Origin: Acanthaster planci
Lineage: Eukaryota; Echinodermata; Asteroidea; Valvatida; Acanthasteridae
Assembly: GCF_001949145.1 (NCBI RefSeq)
Contig: NW_019091398.1
Span: forward strand, 773,894 to 829,014
Reading direction: 5' to 3'
DNA: 55,121 nucleotides
Both the position numbers and the translations under genes were made by a program. Below are positions 1 through 13,107 of this stretch, in pieces (position 1 is the first letter of the stretch; every line of letters begins with the position of its first letter). The notes below the pieces were generated by a model. It saw nothing but the letters and a program-made list of their open reading frames with translations. It was not told the origin of the DNA and made no database searches.

Positions 1-3000
1 GGGAAACAATTCCATCGGATGATTTCATTTCACAGAAAAACTGCATCCCAAAGGTGAACTACTGATGCGTTACGTAAAAGGAAAACCGATGACAAATGTG
101 AGAATGAGAGGTATCCAATTAGAAAAAAACAAACATTCTGACACCCAGCTCAGAAGGTTTTAATACAAGAAATTTTTAACATTTTAATCCGACACTTCGG
201 CTTCATCAATAACACAAGCCACTATAAACTTAACACATCATTGTTTTGGATGTATTTTTTCCTTTCAAAAAATGCTGCAAAAGAAGTAACGCCATGATTT
301 AGTAATGCACTTGAATAGAAAACCATCCACGTTAGGCTGTTATGCATTTCAAACTTATTTTAAACAATGATTCCGTTAATGATTTCTTTATTGATATCGC
401 CAAAACACATGCACATAGAAAAACAAAATAGGAACGAAATTCATGAGCAGTTCTCTTGAATACGGACAGATAGTGAAGGCGTGGGCGGGGTGGAATCAGT
501 AACATAAGGACATCAAAGGAAATGCAAGTATCCTGATCCCAACACAGCGTAAATGCTTGTCATTCATCACGGCAGAAAATGCTGGACAGAGCCAGGGGCA
601 CACAAGCTTACACGACTATCACAACAGACCTTGGTTCACAACTTCCAAAACTGTGTGACGTCTGAATACTGCGTTTTACTACATTCGTTGGAACACCATT
701 GGTATATTCACTATGTACAGCAACTTTCAGAGCATGTATGACGAGGACGGAAGAGAGCACCGACAAATACGAACACATCAAGACCCAAATAATCAAATAC
801 AAAAACGAAGCAACAAGGACCAACGAAAGATGCTCAGGTTAAATATCGTCTGATCGTGAAACAGACTCAATTATTTAGGAAGCTAGAGGTGCTTATTGAG
901 ATCCCCTCGATATTTCTTACTCGATCTGCGTAGTAAAAGCCAGTAACGCCTACAAAATTATGCTTCCACACAAAAGAAGGCCTAAAACTCCAATTAAGCC
1001 TAAATTTGAAACAAAAAGAAAAGACAACAAGCAAAACAACCCCCAAGGTGTCAACTACAATCTCTCTTGTTGACGTTGGAGTTCATTTTGCACAGAAAAA
1101 CCCGAAAAATGTTACAATTCGGGGAGATGTCCATGTGCATTGCTAGGATTTCTCCAAGAATACATAATACAGTATTTTGGCTCGTTCATAACAAGTCATG
1201 GGGAAGGCAAACAAATCTTAGCCAGCCCGTCAAATTCAAAATCGTGGCAAACCAAGACCCTTTTCAATTGCAACCAGTCAATAAAATTTTGGCAACAAAC
1301 AGAATAAAAGCGACTTTCAATGTATTTGAATTTGTAATCGGGTTTCAGGCAGTATAATCAGGCTGAAAATAAAGTTAGTAAAAAAGCGACACATTTGATG
1401 TACATCATACGTCACGGACACATGACATGGCAACAGCCATAAAATCGATCAAGGCCTAGATGGTACATAAATTACAACATTGTTTCATAATCTACTCACC
1501 ATCACTCTCTCTACAAAGCAAGCATCTTAAAATATACTGTCATTGATTTTCATTGAGATATGAACTGAAAATATATATTTTTACTCTCAATGAGCTTTAG
1601 AATTAACCTACATAATTCTGTAACATTACATATGCACATTCTTCTCCTAAATATTTGTAACAATTTTATGGCAAGTAAATTGGAAAGACCAGTCAGTGTT
1701 CCGTATAGAGGCATGCAGTCAAATGAAGGGAAGCCATGAGTTTACATGAAGTACCAACAATTAAAGCATTGTTCAAAACACCTGCTTCAAGACCACACCA
1801 AATGAAGTGAAGTTTCAGATGAAATTTTTTCACAGATTTTGCTCAGTGGAAAAATTCAAGAAAGATTGAACATGAATAAACTGGAATTTTTCTTTTTGAA
1901 CTTTTCTAGGCAAGCTAGATGGAATTATTACTACAAGTATTATCATTATTATTTGTCTCCTCTCTTAAACTTAAGTTTAAGAGAAAATTTGAGTTGTGTT
2001 TCACAAAGAAAGTGACCTGTCTGGTAGTTTAATCCATTTACTGGTTGTAGCAAATTAGTACATCGAACACTGACAATTTCATTTGGCTACCTAGCTAAAT
2101 CTCCCCCAGTTCACTTGTTTATGTACTAGTTTACCGACTACAGGTTACATTGGGAAACCTAGAAATGTTTTTCGTTTTGATGACAACCCCAAGACCTTAG
2201 GCCAAGATACTCCACAAGTCTTCCAAATTAAAAATACAGAACATTCTGCCTATCTGGATAAATGCGGGACAAGAGTTTCTGCGCTGTTATCAGGTGTACA
2301 GTCTCGAATCCATCAAAATTTCTGGAAATTCATAGATTTTGATGGGTGCCTGGTAGGGTCAGGGAACTTTTTTATTTGGAACCTATCATTTGGGATGGGG
2401 ACTTGAAGCATTTCAGATGGTATCAAGCTCAGTCCCGTCCAGTTCCCACTTGGATCAGTCTGTTGGCTGGATGCCATAAAGCGCAGACAAATTTGTTGGC
2501 ATGGATAGAATTTTCTAAGCAAAACCAAGTCACCAACTAATAGGTTGCCATGTGATAAGCAACTACTGGTCATTGGCTTCCGGTTACTTGTTGCTTGGTC
2601 AACATCCTTGCTTACCAGTATTTGATGCATAGTGAAAATGGGCCTTTTCCAAAATGGACCCATTCCACAACGGGCAAATCACTAGTTCCTATCTTGGGTT
2701 GCATCTTTTCAAAAGCATTTCAGGTACACTAATTACATTAATAGGTACACTTGTTTTAGTTCCTAGGTACATGCAACACTACTTTTCTATACTACAGTGA
2801 AACTTAACTGTCTTTGGATCATACTTGCTGATACTCACCCAATCCTAATCCAGAAATTTTCCAAATTTACAAGAAAATCATTTATCCTGCACTGGAATCA
2901 AAGTACATATACCATACTGATGCTCTTTCTTAAATTCTTTTACCACAGCTGCATCTGTAAAAAGATGTGTACTGAAAGTCCTGTAGACTGATCATGAACT

Positions 3001-3395
3001 TTGTTTTCAATGCAAGGGAATGCAACCTTAGTTGAAAACTGCTAACATCTTCTTGTGTGTGAGTAAAGGTATTTTGTGCCAGATACCGATTTCCACAGGT
3101 TGATTTTTGTCTTAAGGCTTCTTTTAAGTTTCAAATTACTTACAAAATACCAAAAAAGATTGGCTACCAAAACCTTCAGTGACCCCTCCTTTACAAAATG
3201 CAAGCAGGGATGTTAATCCGATCTATCCACTCCCATCATTCTATAGAATAACTTGAAGAAATCTTATACTGAAAGACTGAGTCTCCAACCTACACAAATA
3301 TTTTTACAGCTTTCCTGATTAGAAATTAAAAACGGGTGGAGATCCTCGTAATTTTGCATGGGTTTTGTTTTCTTTGGGTTGCATCAGATGCCGCG
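1..3395. other. noncoding 3' flank of the sugar transporter
   Basis: No open frame in this stretch shows recognisable protein similarity or plausible splice phasing. The nearest gene is the sugar transporter ending at 3396 on the minus strand, so part of this stretch is probably its 3' UTR. No single polyadenylation site could be chosen. The 116-codon minus frame at 2313-2663 has no family signature and appears fortuitous. The sequence is AT-rich with no strong repeats. Confidence 0.5.
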
Positions 3396-6300
3396 TTAGT
3401 CGTTTATGAAACCTATTTTGTTGTCGGAGCCAGATGGAAGGTGACTGTGCAGAGCCTGGCCAGTGAAAACTGCCTCAATCTCTTCCAGCGTCTTGCCTTT
3501 GGTCTCAGGGACCAGGAAGATGACAAAGATGACGCCAATGATGCAGACGCCCGCATAGAGCCAGAACACCCCTTGCTCTGTCAGTCCTTGCTGTGAGATG
3601 CCACAATGTGGGGGGGGGTTGGAAATGTAAATAGTAAATGGCTGACTACAACCAATTTCATGCTGTTTTTAAGTGCTAAGCTGTGCTTAGCAAAAACGAG
3701 TTACCAACCAAAATTACACAGAATGAATCTTATGTTCGGTCGGTAGTTCGCTGACTCTGCTAAGAACATTCACTAGGTAACCGTTTCTGCTTAGTGGCAG
3801 CTGTGTGAAATTCCTTATATCATGCGGCTGCCAAGCACATGTACAAATCTGCTTGGCGCAGGGAAAAAGCTCATCACAAAAATGTCAAGTGATGAACTAC
3901 TTTGCACGTTTTTCCCAGTAGATATTTAGTGTACAGCAGATTTGATCAATGACATGTTCCACCACGATCTCAGCAAAACCAGCTAAACCTGCATCAAGAG
4001 GCTTACATGGAACGCCTTCTTCTTCTTAGGACAAACAAGTTTCTCTTGTTTTTGCCTCCACATGCCAACTCAGACTGTTTGGTTTCTAATGTGCAACAAA
4101 TCTGAGCAGAAATACAGATGAGTGAACATGATGATACCTGCTTATTTCAATAAGTTCTTCCCAAAATCTGTTAAACAAGGTCTGTGGAATTATGAATGAC
4201 AGAGCAAACAAGAGCTTTACTGAACCAACACAGGTTACCAGCAGACCTCCCAGCATTGGCTATCAAGAATTCGGAATCCTTCTCTCCAAAATGTGGAATT
4301 TTTCATAAACAATTGGAACATTCTCCATATTACCATGAACAAGTAAAAATCAGCGATGCACTGTACTGGAGTCGAATCCGTGTCCATGATGATGTACAGT
4401 ACCTCTCATACTCAACGATTCCATAAATTTTGAATTCCACAAGAGTTTATATCATCTGAAATGGTCCACAATAATTTTTCATCTCCTGAATGTATTGATT
4501 CACCACAAAATTCAGCGAAAAATTCACTGCTTGCACACTTGACACGATCATGGTCAGTTTCACAGCAGTGCTTAGTCTGATCTGAACATCTTTAGCTGCA
4601 GTTCCTAGCAAAACCAGGCACCGCGCGACGCATACAATGTTAATTACAATGTAGCTTGTCGATAGAATGTAGCTTGTTGATACAGGGCATTTACATCTAC
4701 GAATGATTTCAGTATCACATCCATGTATCATACCCATCTCTCGGCTGTTACGCGTCAAAAGACTGTCCGGGTAGGTGGGATAAGTCGTATTACGTTACAT
4801 GAATAGGATTACGTGGTCAGTTTTTGGTAATACATAAGCCTGTCAAAATTGCTATTTGACGGAAATTTAAGAGGCAAAATCGGAATGGCAGAAACAAAGT
4901 GAAAAAGTGGAAATTTTCTGTCAAAATCGGGAGGGTTGGGAGGTTTGTTACCAGTAAAAATTCCATTGGATGAAGGGGGAAATTGACTGGTACCCATTTT
5001 CACTGATTTTCATTGCACAACTTTTCTAAATAAAATTCATTTATCAACAACTCGCAGCTTATAAAGCTTGTCTGAGGCATTAAAAAACATGTCATATTCA
5101 AGATTCAGTCATTACCTGCAGAGACACGAAAGTCTTGGTGACAATGAACGCAAACAGCCAGTTGACCGCTGCAGCAATGGCACTTGCTGCCCCTCTGGCT
5201 TTAGTGGGGAAAATCTCTGACATGATGAGCCAAGGGATGGGTCCCCAGCCGATGGAGAAACCGATGATGTAGATGATGAGACTGACGAGGGACAGCCACG
5301 TCAGGTCAGGCTGGCCGGCCGCAGTGGGAGCAACGGTAGCATTGCCCAGCAGTTCAAAGGCTGGAGCAATGGTAGTGGTCATGTTTTCCTTCTCGTTCGC
5401 TTTGAGCTGGTAGTAGAGCCCGAATGTGCCCGAACTGACAGCCATCAGAATGCCTACACCAAATCACCCAAGCATGGTAAGTTCGCCTCCAAGTGGAGGC
5501 TGAATTTTATAAAAAAGCATTGACTGGAGGAAGGTCAGACGTTTGTCACGCCTACCTACTGATGTGCCTACGTCTTTGTTAATCCTACAGTACAGAATTT
5601 TAGCCTACACACTGAGACGATCACTGAACCTGACACACGGTTCAATACACGCTTTGCTGTTTGCATTGCTGGTTGGATGCTACATGACCTTGTAGATCGG
5701 TTTTAAGCACTTCCAGGTTGTGCAAGAAAACTTTTCACAAATAAATATAACTACTAAAGAAATCCATTCCTCGGGCAGAACCATTATAACAAGCTAATTT
5801 TCCAATGAAGTAGTTCTTAATTTAGGGAAATTTAGTTCATGTATCAGAAAAAAAAAATCCACTGAACATGAGTAAATTTTAACTTGACTTTTTCTGCTGC
5901 CCACATCAACAACAGATGTAGTGCTGCAACCAAAGTAATTGCAAAATTGCAACCAATCCAGTCCTTTTATCCCAACCACCAATTTTAAATATGAATGACT
6001 GCATTACATATTCATTTCAATACAGCTCCCACAAATGCAATGCTACCGCCCTTAAATGTCACACAACATGCATATTTATGAAGTGTAAACAGGTACTACT
6101 TTATCTGTTGGGTGTAGCCGGTGCATGTAGAAGATCTTTGCCGTTTGTCACAGTCAGAGTGATTTCTTTTGGTAGATTTTCCAGTTCCAAGGTCGAAAAC
6201 TGATGGGAAAAATCCCCACCTCACTTGAATTTCTATTCACGTGATTTTGAACACACTGAGCTTGAGCACGGCGAGAACGGCAACAACTGTCAAGCATATG

Positions 6301-9300
6301 CTAGGATCGCCACCGTGGCAGCCGTCTTGAATAAAGTTTAGATAGCAGACTGGCGAAGTCAAACCCAGTTTATATTTTGTGGATTTCTTAAATAATTGTT
6401 TTCTCTAAATTTCGGAAATGCTTTGTCATAAAACCTGCTAGTTTTAATTGTCCCGGTCGGTAAATTGATTTCATGCTCAAAAAAAGTGTGCCTGATTCGA
6501 AGTTTTCTGAGCGATTCAGACAGGAAACCAAAAGTGTTGCCTGCATGGTACTTTCATCGATCCTGTATGGCCGAACAAAAGGCTTTATCTTTGAAAATAA
6601 TTTTGCAATGCCTACTACATACAAGGTAAACTACTGACCACATTTCCCTGGAATTTGAAGACAACTTGAGCTGTAGTCAAACTGAATACTTTTCGTTGCG
6701 GGAAACTAGGAAAATGTTACAAGGCCTGGCGGTTCTGGGGTTTGGCGTAGCATGCGCATGTTTATACTCAACAGATCGGACTGCAGTGTCGGCATTCTCT
6801 CAACTTCCCTGTTATGCAGGGGTCAGCGTGTTTCGTGTTTGCAGTTAACTCCTTGCATGTCTGTTGGAATTGAAACATGCTGACACGCTAAGCATGTTTG
6901 TGTGTTGGCTAAAACTCTGAACTGCACTGTATCTGTTAAGACCTTTTTGGTGTATTTGTGAAAGTTTATGCTGAATTCGAAGGGGTTAATAATTGTAAGA
7001 TTTGACATCTTTGAAATTTCCATGCACTAATTATGGACACGTAACACGAAATTTGCGAATACCTGCAACGGTGAGCAGGATTTTCCTTCCTGCCACGTCC
7101 ATCAGAATCACGCTCAAGAAGGTCGCCCCGACCTGGACGGCAGCCAGGATGATGGTTGCCACGTCGGCAGAGATGTTCTCCACCGCCGACTGCATGATGT
7201 CTTTGGCATTGAACATGACAGCATTGATGCCGCTGCACTGCTGGAAGATCATCAGCATGACGGAGATTAACAAGGGCTTCAGGAGGGATCGCTGGCCAAA
7301 CTCACGGATGGAGAACTTCTCCTGAAATACAAAAAGTGTTAATACATTGGGAACTGTTCTAGTATGATGAGGAAACAGCAAGGATCGAAGCTTCATTAAT
7401 CCAACATTCTGCTATCAGGAAAATGTGCAGCCTACTGAATTTGACAGAATGTGGCAACTGGGGTTTGAATCCAGCCGCTGCCATATTCAGTGTCCATGGA
7501 CAAACCACTTTACACTTATTTACATGTGCCTCTATCAACCTAGAAGTTTGATGGGTACTCAAGACTGCCATACATGTAAGCTGGGCGTAACCTCCCATGG
7601 ACTGGAATCAACCTCCAGATCATAAATAAATCCTGAGCTATTTAAATTCAAGACAATGTACAAGAAGGCTGGATTTTTTACTGAGTGGTCACGAAGCGTA
7701 AAAAGCAAAAGATCACATCTCAGTTCTGTTGTGTCCTTACACTGGAATTGTCCAAGGCATCTTCTACTTCTCTACATTCCCCATCCACATCAGCCGTGGA
7801 ACCACGGAGCCAGCGTAGAACGTCTAGTGCCCTCTCTCTCTTGTGGCGGATGAGATAGAAGCGGGGCGTGTCTGGCATGAAGCTCATCAAGACAACGAGG
7901 GCAGCAGCCACCCCAGCCCCTACAATAGCTAGCCAGACATGATTCATCGGGATGCCTGATGAAAAATGAGACAAAACTTATCAGTTAAGAATGTCCACCA
8001 AACTGGTAGACTTGGTGGACTTGTTATTCTCCGGGCAATCCCCTTCATACACTGTAGCATCCTGGGTAACTTCTCTCAGCACGGAGAGTGCAACTGATGC
8101 AATTGCCACATCAAGTTTTAGAGTAATGCTTAATATCAGGAGGAATGCCATGATCAACAAGCAACCACTACAATGTAGTTTGTGAGATCTCTACAGCTGA
8201 GATTAACCCTAACCCCCTAGGGACCATTGAAATCTTGCCTAACCTTGTTGGGTTTAGCATGGTTAGGGTTGACAACATCCATCGCTTGTCTGTTGGGGAA
8301 CCAACAAAACCATATGTCCTACATGTTCTCACCATGGCTACAGACACCAAGGTAGACTATGGTCAACGTATTATCTATTGTACATATGTACAATCAATTT
8401 GATTAGTAAATTTCTCATATCTGATTTGCTTGGGGCAACTTACATGTATGCCACCTAAAATGACAAGTTATGCCATAATTTATGTGTGAGTCGCAGACTG
8501 GTTACAATGCGTCATAATTGGTTAAATGAATTATGCCATAAAGTTTGGCCTTAGTGAGGTAAAGCTACATGTACTATGCAAAGTTTCAGAATATAATCAA
8601 ACAGGAGACCGGGGGGATAATAAGGATGCTTCAGCACAGAGGAGAGTCTAGTCATCTCCTCAAGGTGCTTGATGCTCTGTGAAAGAATTGAAAAGCTAGA
8701 ATTCAGGTAGGTTACAAGTAGATTACTGAGGGAGTTTGAGTCACATCTTTCAGGTATATCCAGTTTCTTGGATTTGTACAGGGCGCGATCTTCTTCTTTT
8801 CTTACCAAGAGCGTAGACAACGAGGATGCCGAGGGTGATGACAAGCTGAAAGCTGGCACCCAACAGGCCTCGCAGTTGAGGAGTAGACATCTCTGCAATG
8901 TATACCTACACCAGACAACAAGGGCAAATCTAGTTTGTCTTTGATAAAAGCCACCATGAAAATACAAGATAGGATTATTCATTCCATCCAAAATATGTCA
9001 GCAGACTCTAACAGCAGAGATGCGCAATTTGATTTGGACCTAATTTCACAAATCAGGTAGGGTGTAACTGCGTAGGGAACATACATGACATATGAGATTT
9101 ATTTAGCAAAACAAAAGGTTACCAATTGAAAAACTCTCCATTGTGTGAATGTTCTTTGCTAGTTCCCTGCTCATTTTGGTTCTTTTTCCTTCCATGAGCA
9201 TTGGCTTCACAAAACAATCCAATGAAGTATCTAAGGGGGAGGTGGGTACCTCCTTGACACCCCTTGGCCCCCCCCCCCGGAGTCTGGCCACGCCAATGCC

Positions 9301-12300
9301 ACCATGATGAAGCATTCTACTCACTGGTGTGACGAGGGAGTTCATGCCAGCCCCAATGCCTGTCAGGATCCGGCCAATGTAGAGCAACGGGACTGCCGTG
9401 CACGTCGCCAGGAGAACCCAGCCCACGACGAACGGCAGCGCACAGGACATGAGAGTGAGCTTTCGCCCCCACAGGTCCAAGAGGAGGCCAGCAATGGGAC
9501 CACCTCCAATCGCACCGACAGCAAACAGTGCCTGTGACAGGAATGAGAAGGCAGTGACAAAACATGTCTGTCAACCCAACCATTGTCAGTACCACATGAT
9601 CCTGTTATACTCCATTTGAAAAACTCCCACTCACAAACAGAACCACGTTATGTCATCAACTCTGCTGTATACCGTTTTTCAGTAAAAGTGCTAGAAATTT
9701 TCAAATATCTCAAAAGATCTACATGCATGTTGGCAGTACACATCATTTGGATAATGTCTTAAAAAATTTAACAAAATGAAAAAAGTCCCATGTACCCCTT
9801 TGCATGTAAAAAGATGACATTTCATAATATCCGCTGTTTCCAAATTAAGAGAAAAATACTAGCGGTACAGTTTGCCTCCTTCCTATGAACCATTAACAGT
9901 AAATTAAGTGTGAGTGCCTTGACAATACCTTAAGTTGAAACAAGATGTAAGCAAATCATTAGTTGTGGTATGGCAGTACAGAAAAACGGTAACAAGAGTC
10001 CAACAGCAACATTTGTAGGATAGTTTCAGGGCCTTTATCTCTTTCATTTTCACCTTCCTGTTTTTGTAACACAAGAAACAGGCCCGAAGTGACAAGTGAC
10101 TTTTCACATCAGGTTAACCGTTAACGCCCTTGAAACACAGCATGCCTTTTAATAATGTACATTTCAAAAATGTTTACCCTTCACAAAAAAGCCACAGTAT
10201 TGTTTTTCTTTAACACAAGCTCCTGCTAGTCATCAAAAGTATGACTCTGATCAGGTGGAAAGAGCATGAAGACATTATCGTCCTCTTTTCTACATGAACA
10301 AATAAAGAAATGGTACTAACACTTGATGGCATAAGCTTCAATTATAAATTCATTTATTGTGAAGGTTAAAGGTCGATCCAAAGTTATACAATACACCATG
10401 CCTCTGTTTTTCGTATTTTTGTCCAGATATTATATTAAGCATTAAATTTAACGACATCTACCAGACATGCCAGATGATTTGGGTGAATGGTGGTTGCATA
10501 TTTCTACATTCAAGGTTTAGTGAAACTATAACACCTGTGGTTAGGCATTGTGTAGCAATGGGAATGACAAAATACAGAAATTTGACACTGCATTTATTTT
10601 GCAGAATTATCCAGAAATGCGGTGTTCTCAAGTTCTACTTTCACACACAGTGGGGACTGATTTCAATTCAAAAAATTGAAATGGGAAGGAGCAAGGCAAA
10701 GCCTTAGCATGGGCGTTAATTAAGGACCATCAGATTATTTAAACTCAGGTCTGTGCCTTTCTGGATGTGCAGAAGAGGTTGATTATTTCACAAATGTTGA
10801 AAGCAAATTTACACATTCATGGACAGCTTTTTGTTTTTCATCAAGATACACGATTGTGTAAGATGACATTTTCCAGAATGTGACTCATGAACATTTTTTT
10901 TAACTTGGCATCCAGATTTTAAAGGTTACGGCTGCTCTTAAAACTTGAGGGGAGACATTCTGTAGGTATGTACATGTACTATGAATGGCCAAACGTAAGA
11001 TTGTCCAAATCAAATGGCTGCGGCTAGGGGAAATGCATCTATAGACATGTATAGAAATCAGCTGTCATCACTAACTGCAGGCTTTCACGAGCAAGTACAT
11101 GTACTCCTCGAAGCCACAGGACCGGAAATAATTCAGACAAGGATTTGTTCTCCTAGACTGAGGCCTGTCCTTATAAACAATCTACACTGAACATCACCCA
11201 AACTAAAAGCAAAAATTAACTGCCTACAAACCCTCATTTCTTTCAGTACAAATAAAAAGCATAATTTCCTCTGTCTTTACCGAAAACCACGTCACTTGGT
11301 CGTCGTTGAGTATGCCGCTGTCCTTCAGGTCAGGATCAGCAGGTGAGGAGTAGCCCAACCCCAGACCCATGCTGAAGGCAGCCAGCAGGGCGAAGGTACA
11401 ACACAGGAACAGCTTGCCATTCTGGAAGCGTGATCTACACAAGAGATCAACCACTAAAACATTCAATCTATGAATCTATTAAGCTGAAGTTAGTCCTCTT
11501 ACATGTCTTAACTATGACCCTCAGCCAAGGTCCAAACTGTAAAATGTCACCAAAGAGTTGCAATGACTCATATAGAAGACTCATGCAGATCTCATACGTG
11601 ACTTGACCCATGCTTTATATGCACTGGCAGCAGAAGTGAGGGGAAGACAAGGGGACTAGTGCCCCCCCCCCAACTTTTTGACTGGGGGACCTACCCCCAC
11701 ACTCTTTTTGCAGGTCCTGATGAAATGTGGTTGGGCTCATTGGATCGGCCTGTTAATGGATGATGCTTGATGGTTGAACAACTGGCATCCCCCTTCCACA
11801 CTTTGAAAATCAATTTGCCGACAGTGGCTATATGATTCAACTTGGTGTAGGCCTATGTACAAGGTACATGCATGGAGGAAGGTCGGTTTTCCTTCCTCCA
11901 TGGTACATCACGTACATGTACACCAGTGTGGTGATGGCTTTTATGTCCGGTCCCCCGATTTGACCATACACAAATGCACTGTGTCTGTTTGTGGTCTACA
12001 TGTACATGTAAGCTGTTGCCATGTTGCAAGTAGATGACTCAAGTCCATGTACATGTATCTCTTGTATATCAAAATATATCAAAAGATGAGTCAAGTCACA
12101 AAATTCAGTGTTCGGTCGCTGATCATCATTGATGACTAACTGCAGTTTGTGCAAAAAGAGATTTTTTGAAACTTGGAAACTGTCTCTGTATGATTGAGGA
12201 ATATTCCTCCATGCACTTGATTCATGCACAGATAGTTTTCAGTTCACTTCACTCCAAATCACCTATTCTGATGTCATGTTCAAGTCATATAATCTCCAGA

Positions 12301-12731
12301 AACGGAGGTACGTAGGTAGGTCTAAACCCACGAAGCCTGGGCCTTTTATCATTCGTGTTCATCATGCCTCATCTTGCCTTGCCCCTTTACGTACATGTAG
12401 CACACTTTGATTTTTCGTTTAATAGGGACTGGGTTACATCAACAATGTCAACAATATTTAGGCCTATTGGGCCTGGGACAATTCATGAAATGCCAGGCCG
12501 AAGCCTAGTGATCAACTTCCACGTGTGCGTTTCTGACAGCTGGAAACATACCATATGTTTAGGTTAGTATTAGTGACTCGCTTATCATATAATAACATGA
12601 ATAAACCACATGCTTGTCATTTCCAACTTCAGCCATCCTGGCGGTGCTGAACACATTGAATCGGTGGAGACAACTCACCCGTGACTCGCCCCAAGTAAAC
12701 CCAACTGTTCCGAGCCAGACTGGACGCTCAT
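3396..12731 (-). CDS. facilitated sugar transporter, class III GLUT (SLC2A6/SLC2A8-like), 8 coding exons
   Basis: Twelve-helix MFS sugar uniporter of 506 residues; human GLUT6 and GLUT8 are about 507 and 477. Coding exons in transcription order: 12731-12679, 11434-11281, 9531-9325, 8905-8806, 7955-7741, 7321-7063, 5453-5116, 3590-3396. All junctions are GT..AG and phases agree (2,0,0,1,0,1,0). Visible family motifs: DLWGRK (88-93), GRILTG (122), [10 protein letters not shown] (138), PDTPRFYL (199), [11 protein letters not shown] (270), GWGPIPW (398), [12 protein letters not shown] (470). Two N-glycosylation sequons (NMT about 353, NAT about 367) lie in the long loop before GWGPIPW, as expected for class III. 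The N-terminus carries EQLGLL, a [DE]xxxL[LI] dileucine signal like that holding GLUT8 inside cells, so a lysosomal or endosomal location is inferred. The start ATG was chosen because only that frame gives the phase-2 junction to exon 2. The substrate (glucose, or trehalose as in Tret1 relatives) cannot be read from sequence. Confidence 0.92.
3653..3811. repeat. MITE-like element with inverted ends
   Basis: Lies just upstream of the last transporter exon, in the intron. The left end has AATTTCATGCTG followed by AAGTGCTAAGC. The right end reads GCTTAGTGGCAGCTG then TGAAATT, an imperfect inverse. The inner part repeats GCTTAG-like words. A related fragment (CAATTTCGTAGAGCTGC, then AGCATAAGC) occurs near 12907. 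No target duplication was resolved. Confidence 0.4.
4651..4686. repeat. 18-bp tandem duplication
   Basis: AATGTAGCTTGTCGATAG is followed directly by AATGTAGCTTGTTGATAC, two 18-base units with two mismatches, inside the last intron of the sugar transporter. Function unknown, probably none. Confidence 0.55.
7435..7630. repeat. probable tRNA-derived SINE remnant
   Basis: Sits in the transporter intron between the exons ending 7741 and starting 7321. It contains GGTTTGAATCCAGCC, which resembles a tRNA B box. Next comes GGACAAACCACTTTACACTT, a motif style common in invertebrate SINE bodies, and it ends with CATAAATAAATCC. No A box is clear, so it is either truncated or a chance match. Confidence 0.4.
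12679..12731 (-). other. sugar transporter first coding exon (start choice)
   Basis: A different frame of the same DNA is open over a longer span but has no ATG and would join exon 2 out of phase. The ATG at 12731-12729 gives a 53-base exon ending CACGG before GTGAGT (phase 2). That matches the single leading base of exon 2 at 11434. The encoded 18 residues hold the acidic-dileucine sequence EQLGLL. Confidence 0.8.
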
Positions 12732-12991
12732 TATCTGTTTCCGAATCGTCTATTTTCACCAAACACCGTTTCCTTAAACCGTATGTCTACTAAGCCTCGT
12801 CAAGATTCCTTCAGGCTTCAATCTGACAAACGTCGATCGCATAAATTATGAAAAGCCACCATGCTCTCACAGACGACATAGGGCCATCAAAACAAAAGGC
12901 ACGGCCCAATTTCGTAGAGCTGCATAAGCATAAGCAAATTTTTCCGCTTACTATATTGTACTTAAAGCATAAACGTATTTCACCAGCCGCT

Positions 12992-13107
12992 GAGGCTGCA
13001 TCCGACGAATATCTTGTCTAGAGCTAGGTCTGGGTCTTCGCTCAATTGGAAATGTGTGGAGACAATAGACCTAGCCGTAAGCTCTGGAAGCCCCTTTCGG
13101 ACACGGC
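12992..13107. repeat. short dispersed repeat with inverted ends
   Basis: Begins AGGCTGCATCCGA and ends TCGGACACGGCCT, an imperfect 13-base inverted pair (about 10 of 13). The first roughly 70 bases recur at about 26571-26640 inside the Tigger-like element (shared words include GGCTGCATCCGA, TCTAG.TCTAGGTCT and ATTGGAAATG). Probably a MITE fragment; the ends are not proven. Confidence 0.45.

Noticed and set aside
2313-2663. 116-codon minus-strand open frame
   Set aside because: No recognisable family, no ATG-led splice logic, and another frame is open on the opposite strand. Likely chance.
12559-12762. 67-codon minus frame over the transporter's first exon
   Set aside because: It begins at a TTG, has a stop just upstream and would join exon 2 out of phase; the alternative ATG frame fits.
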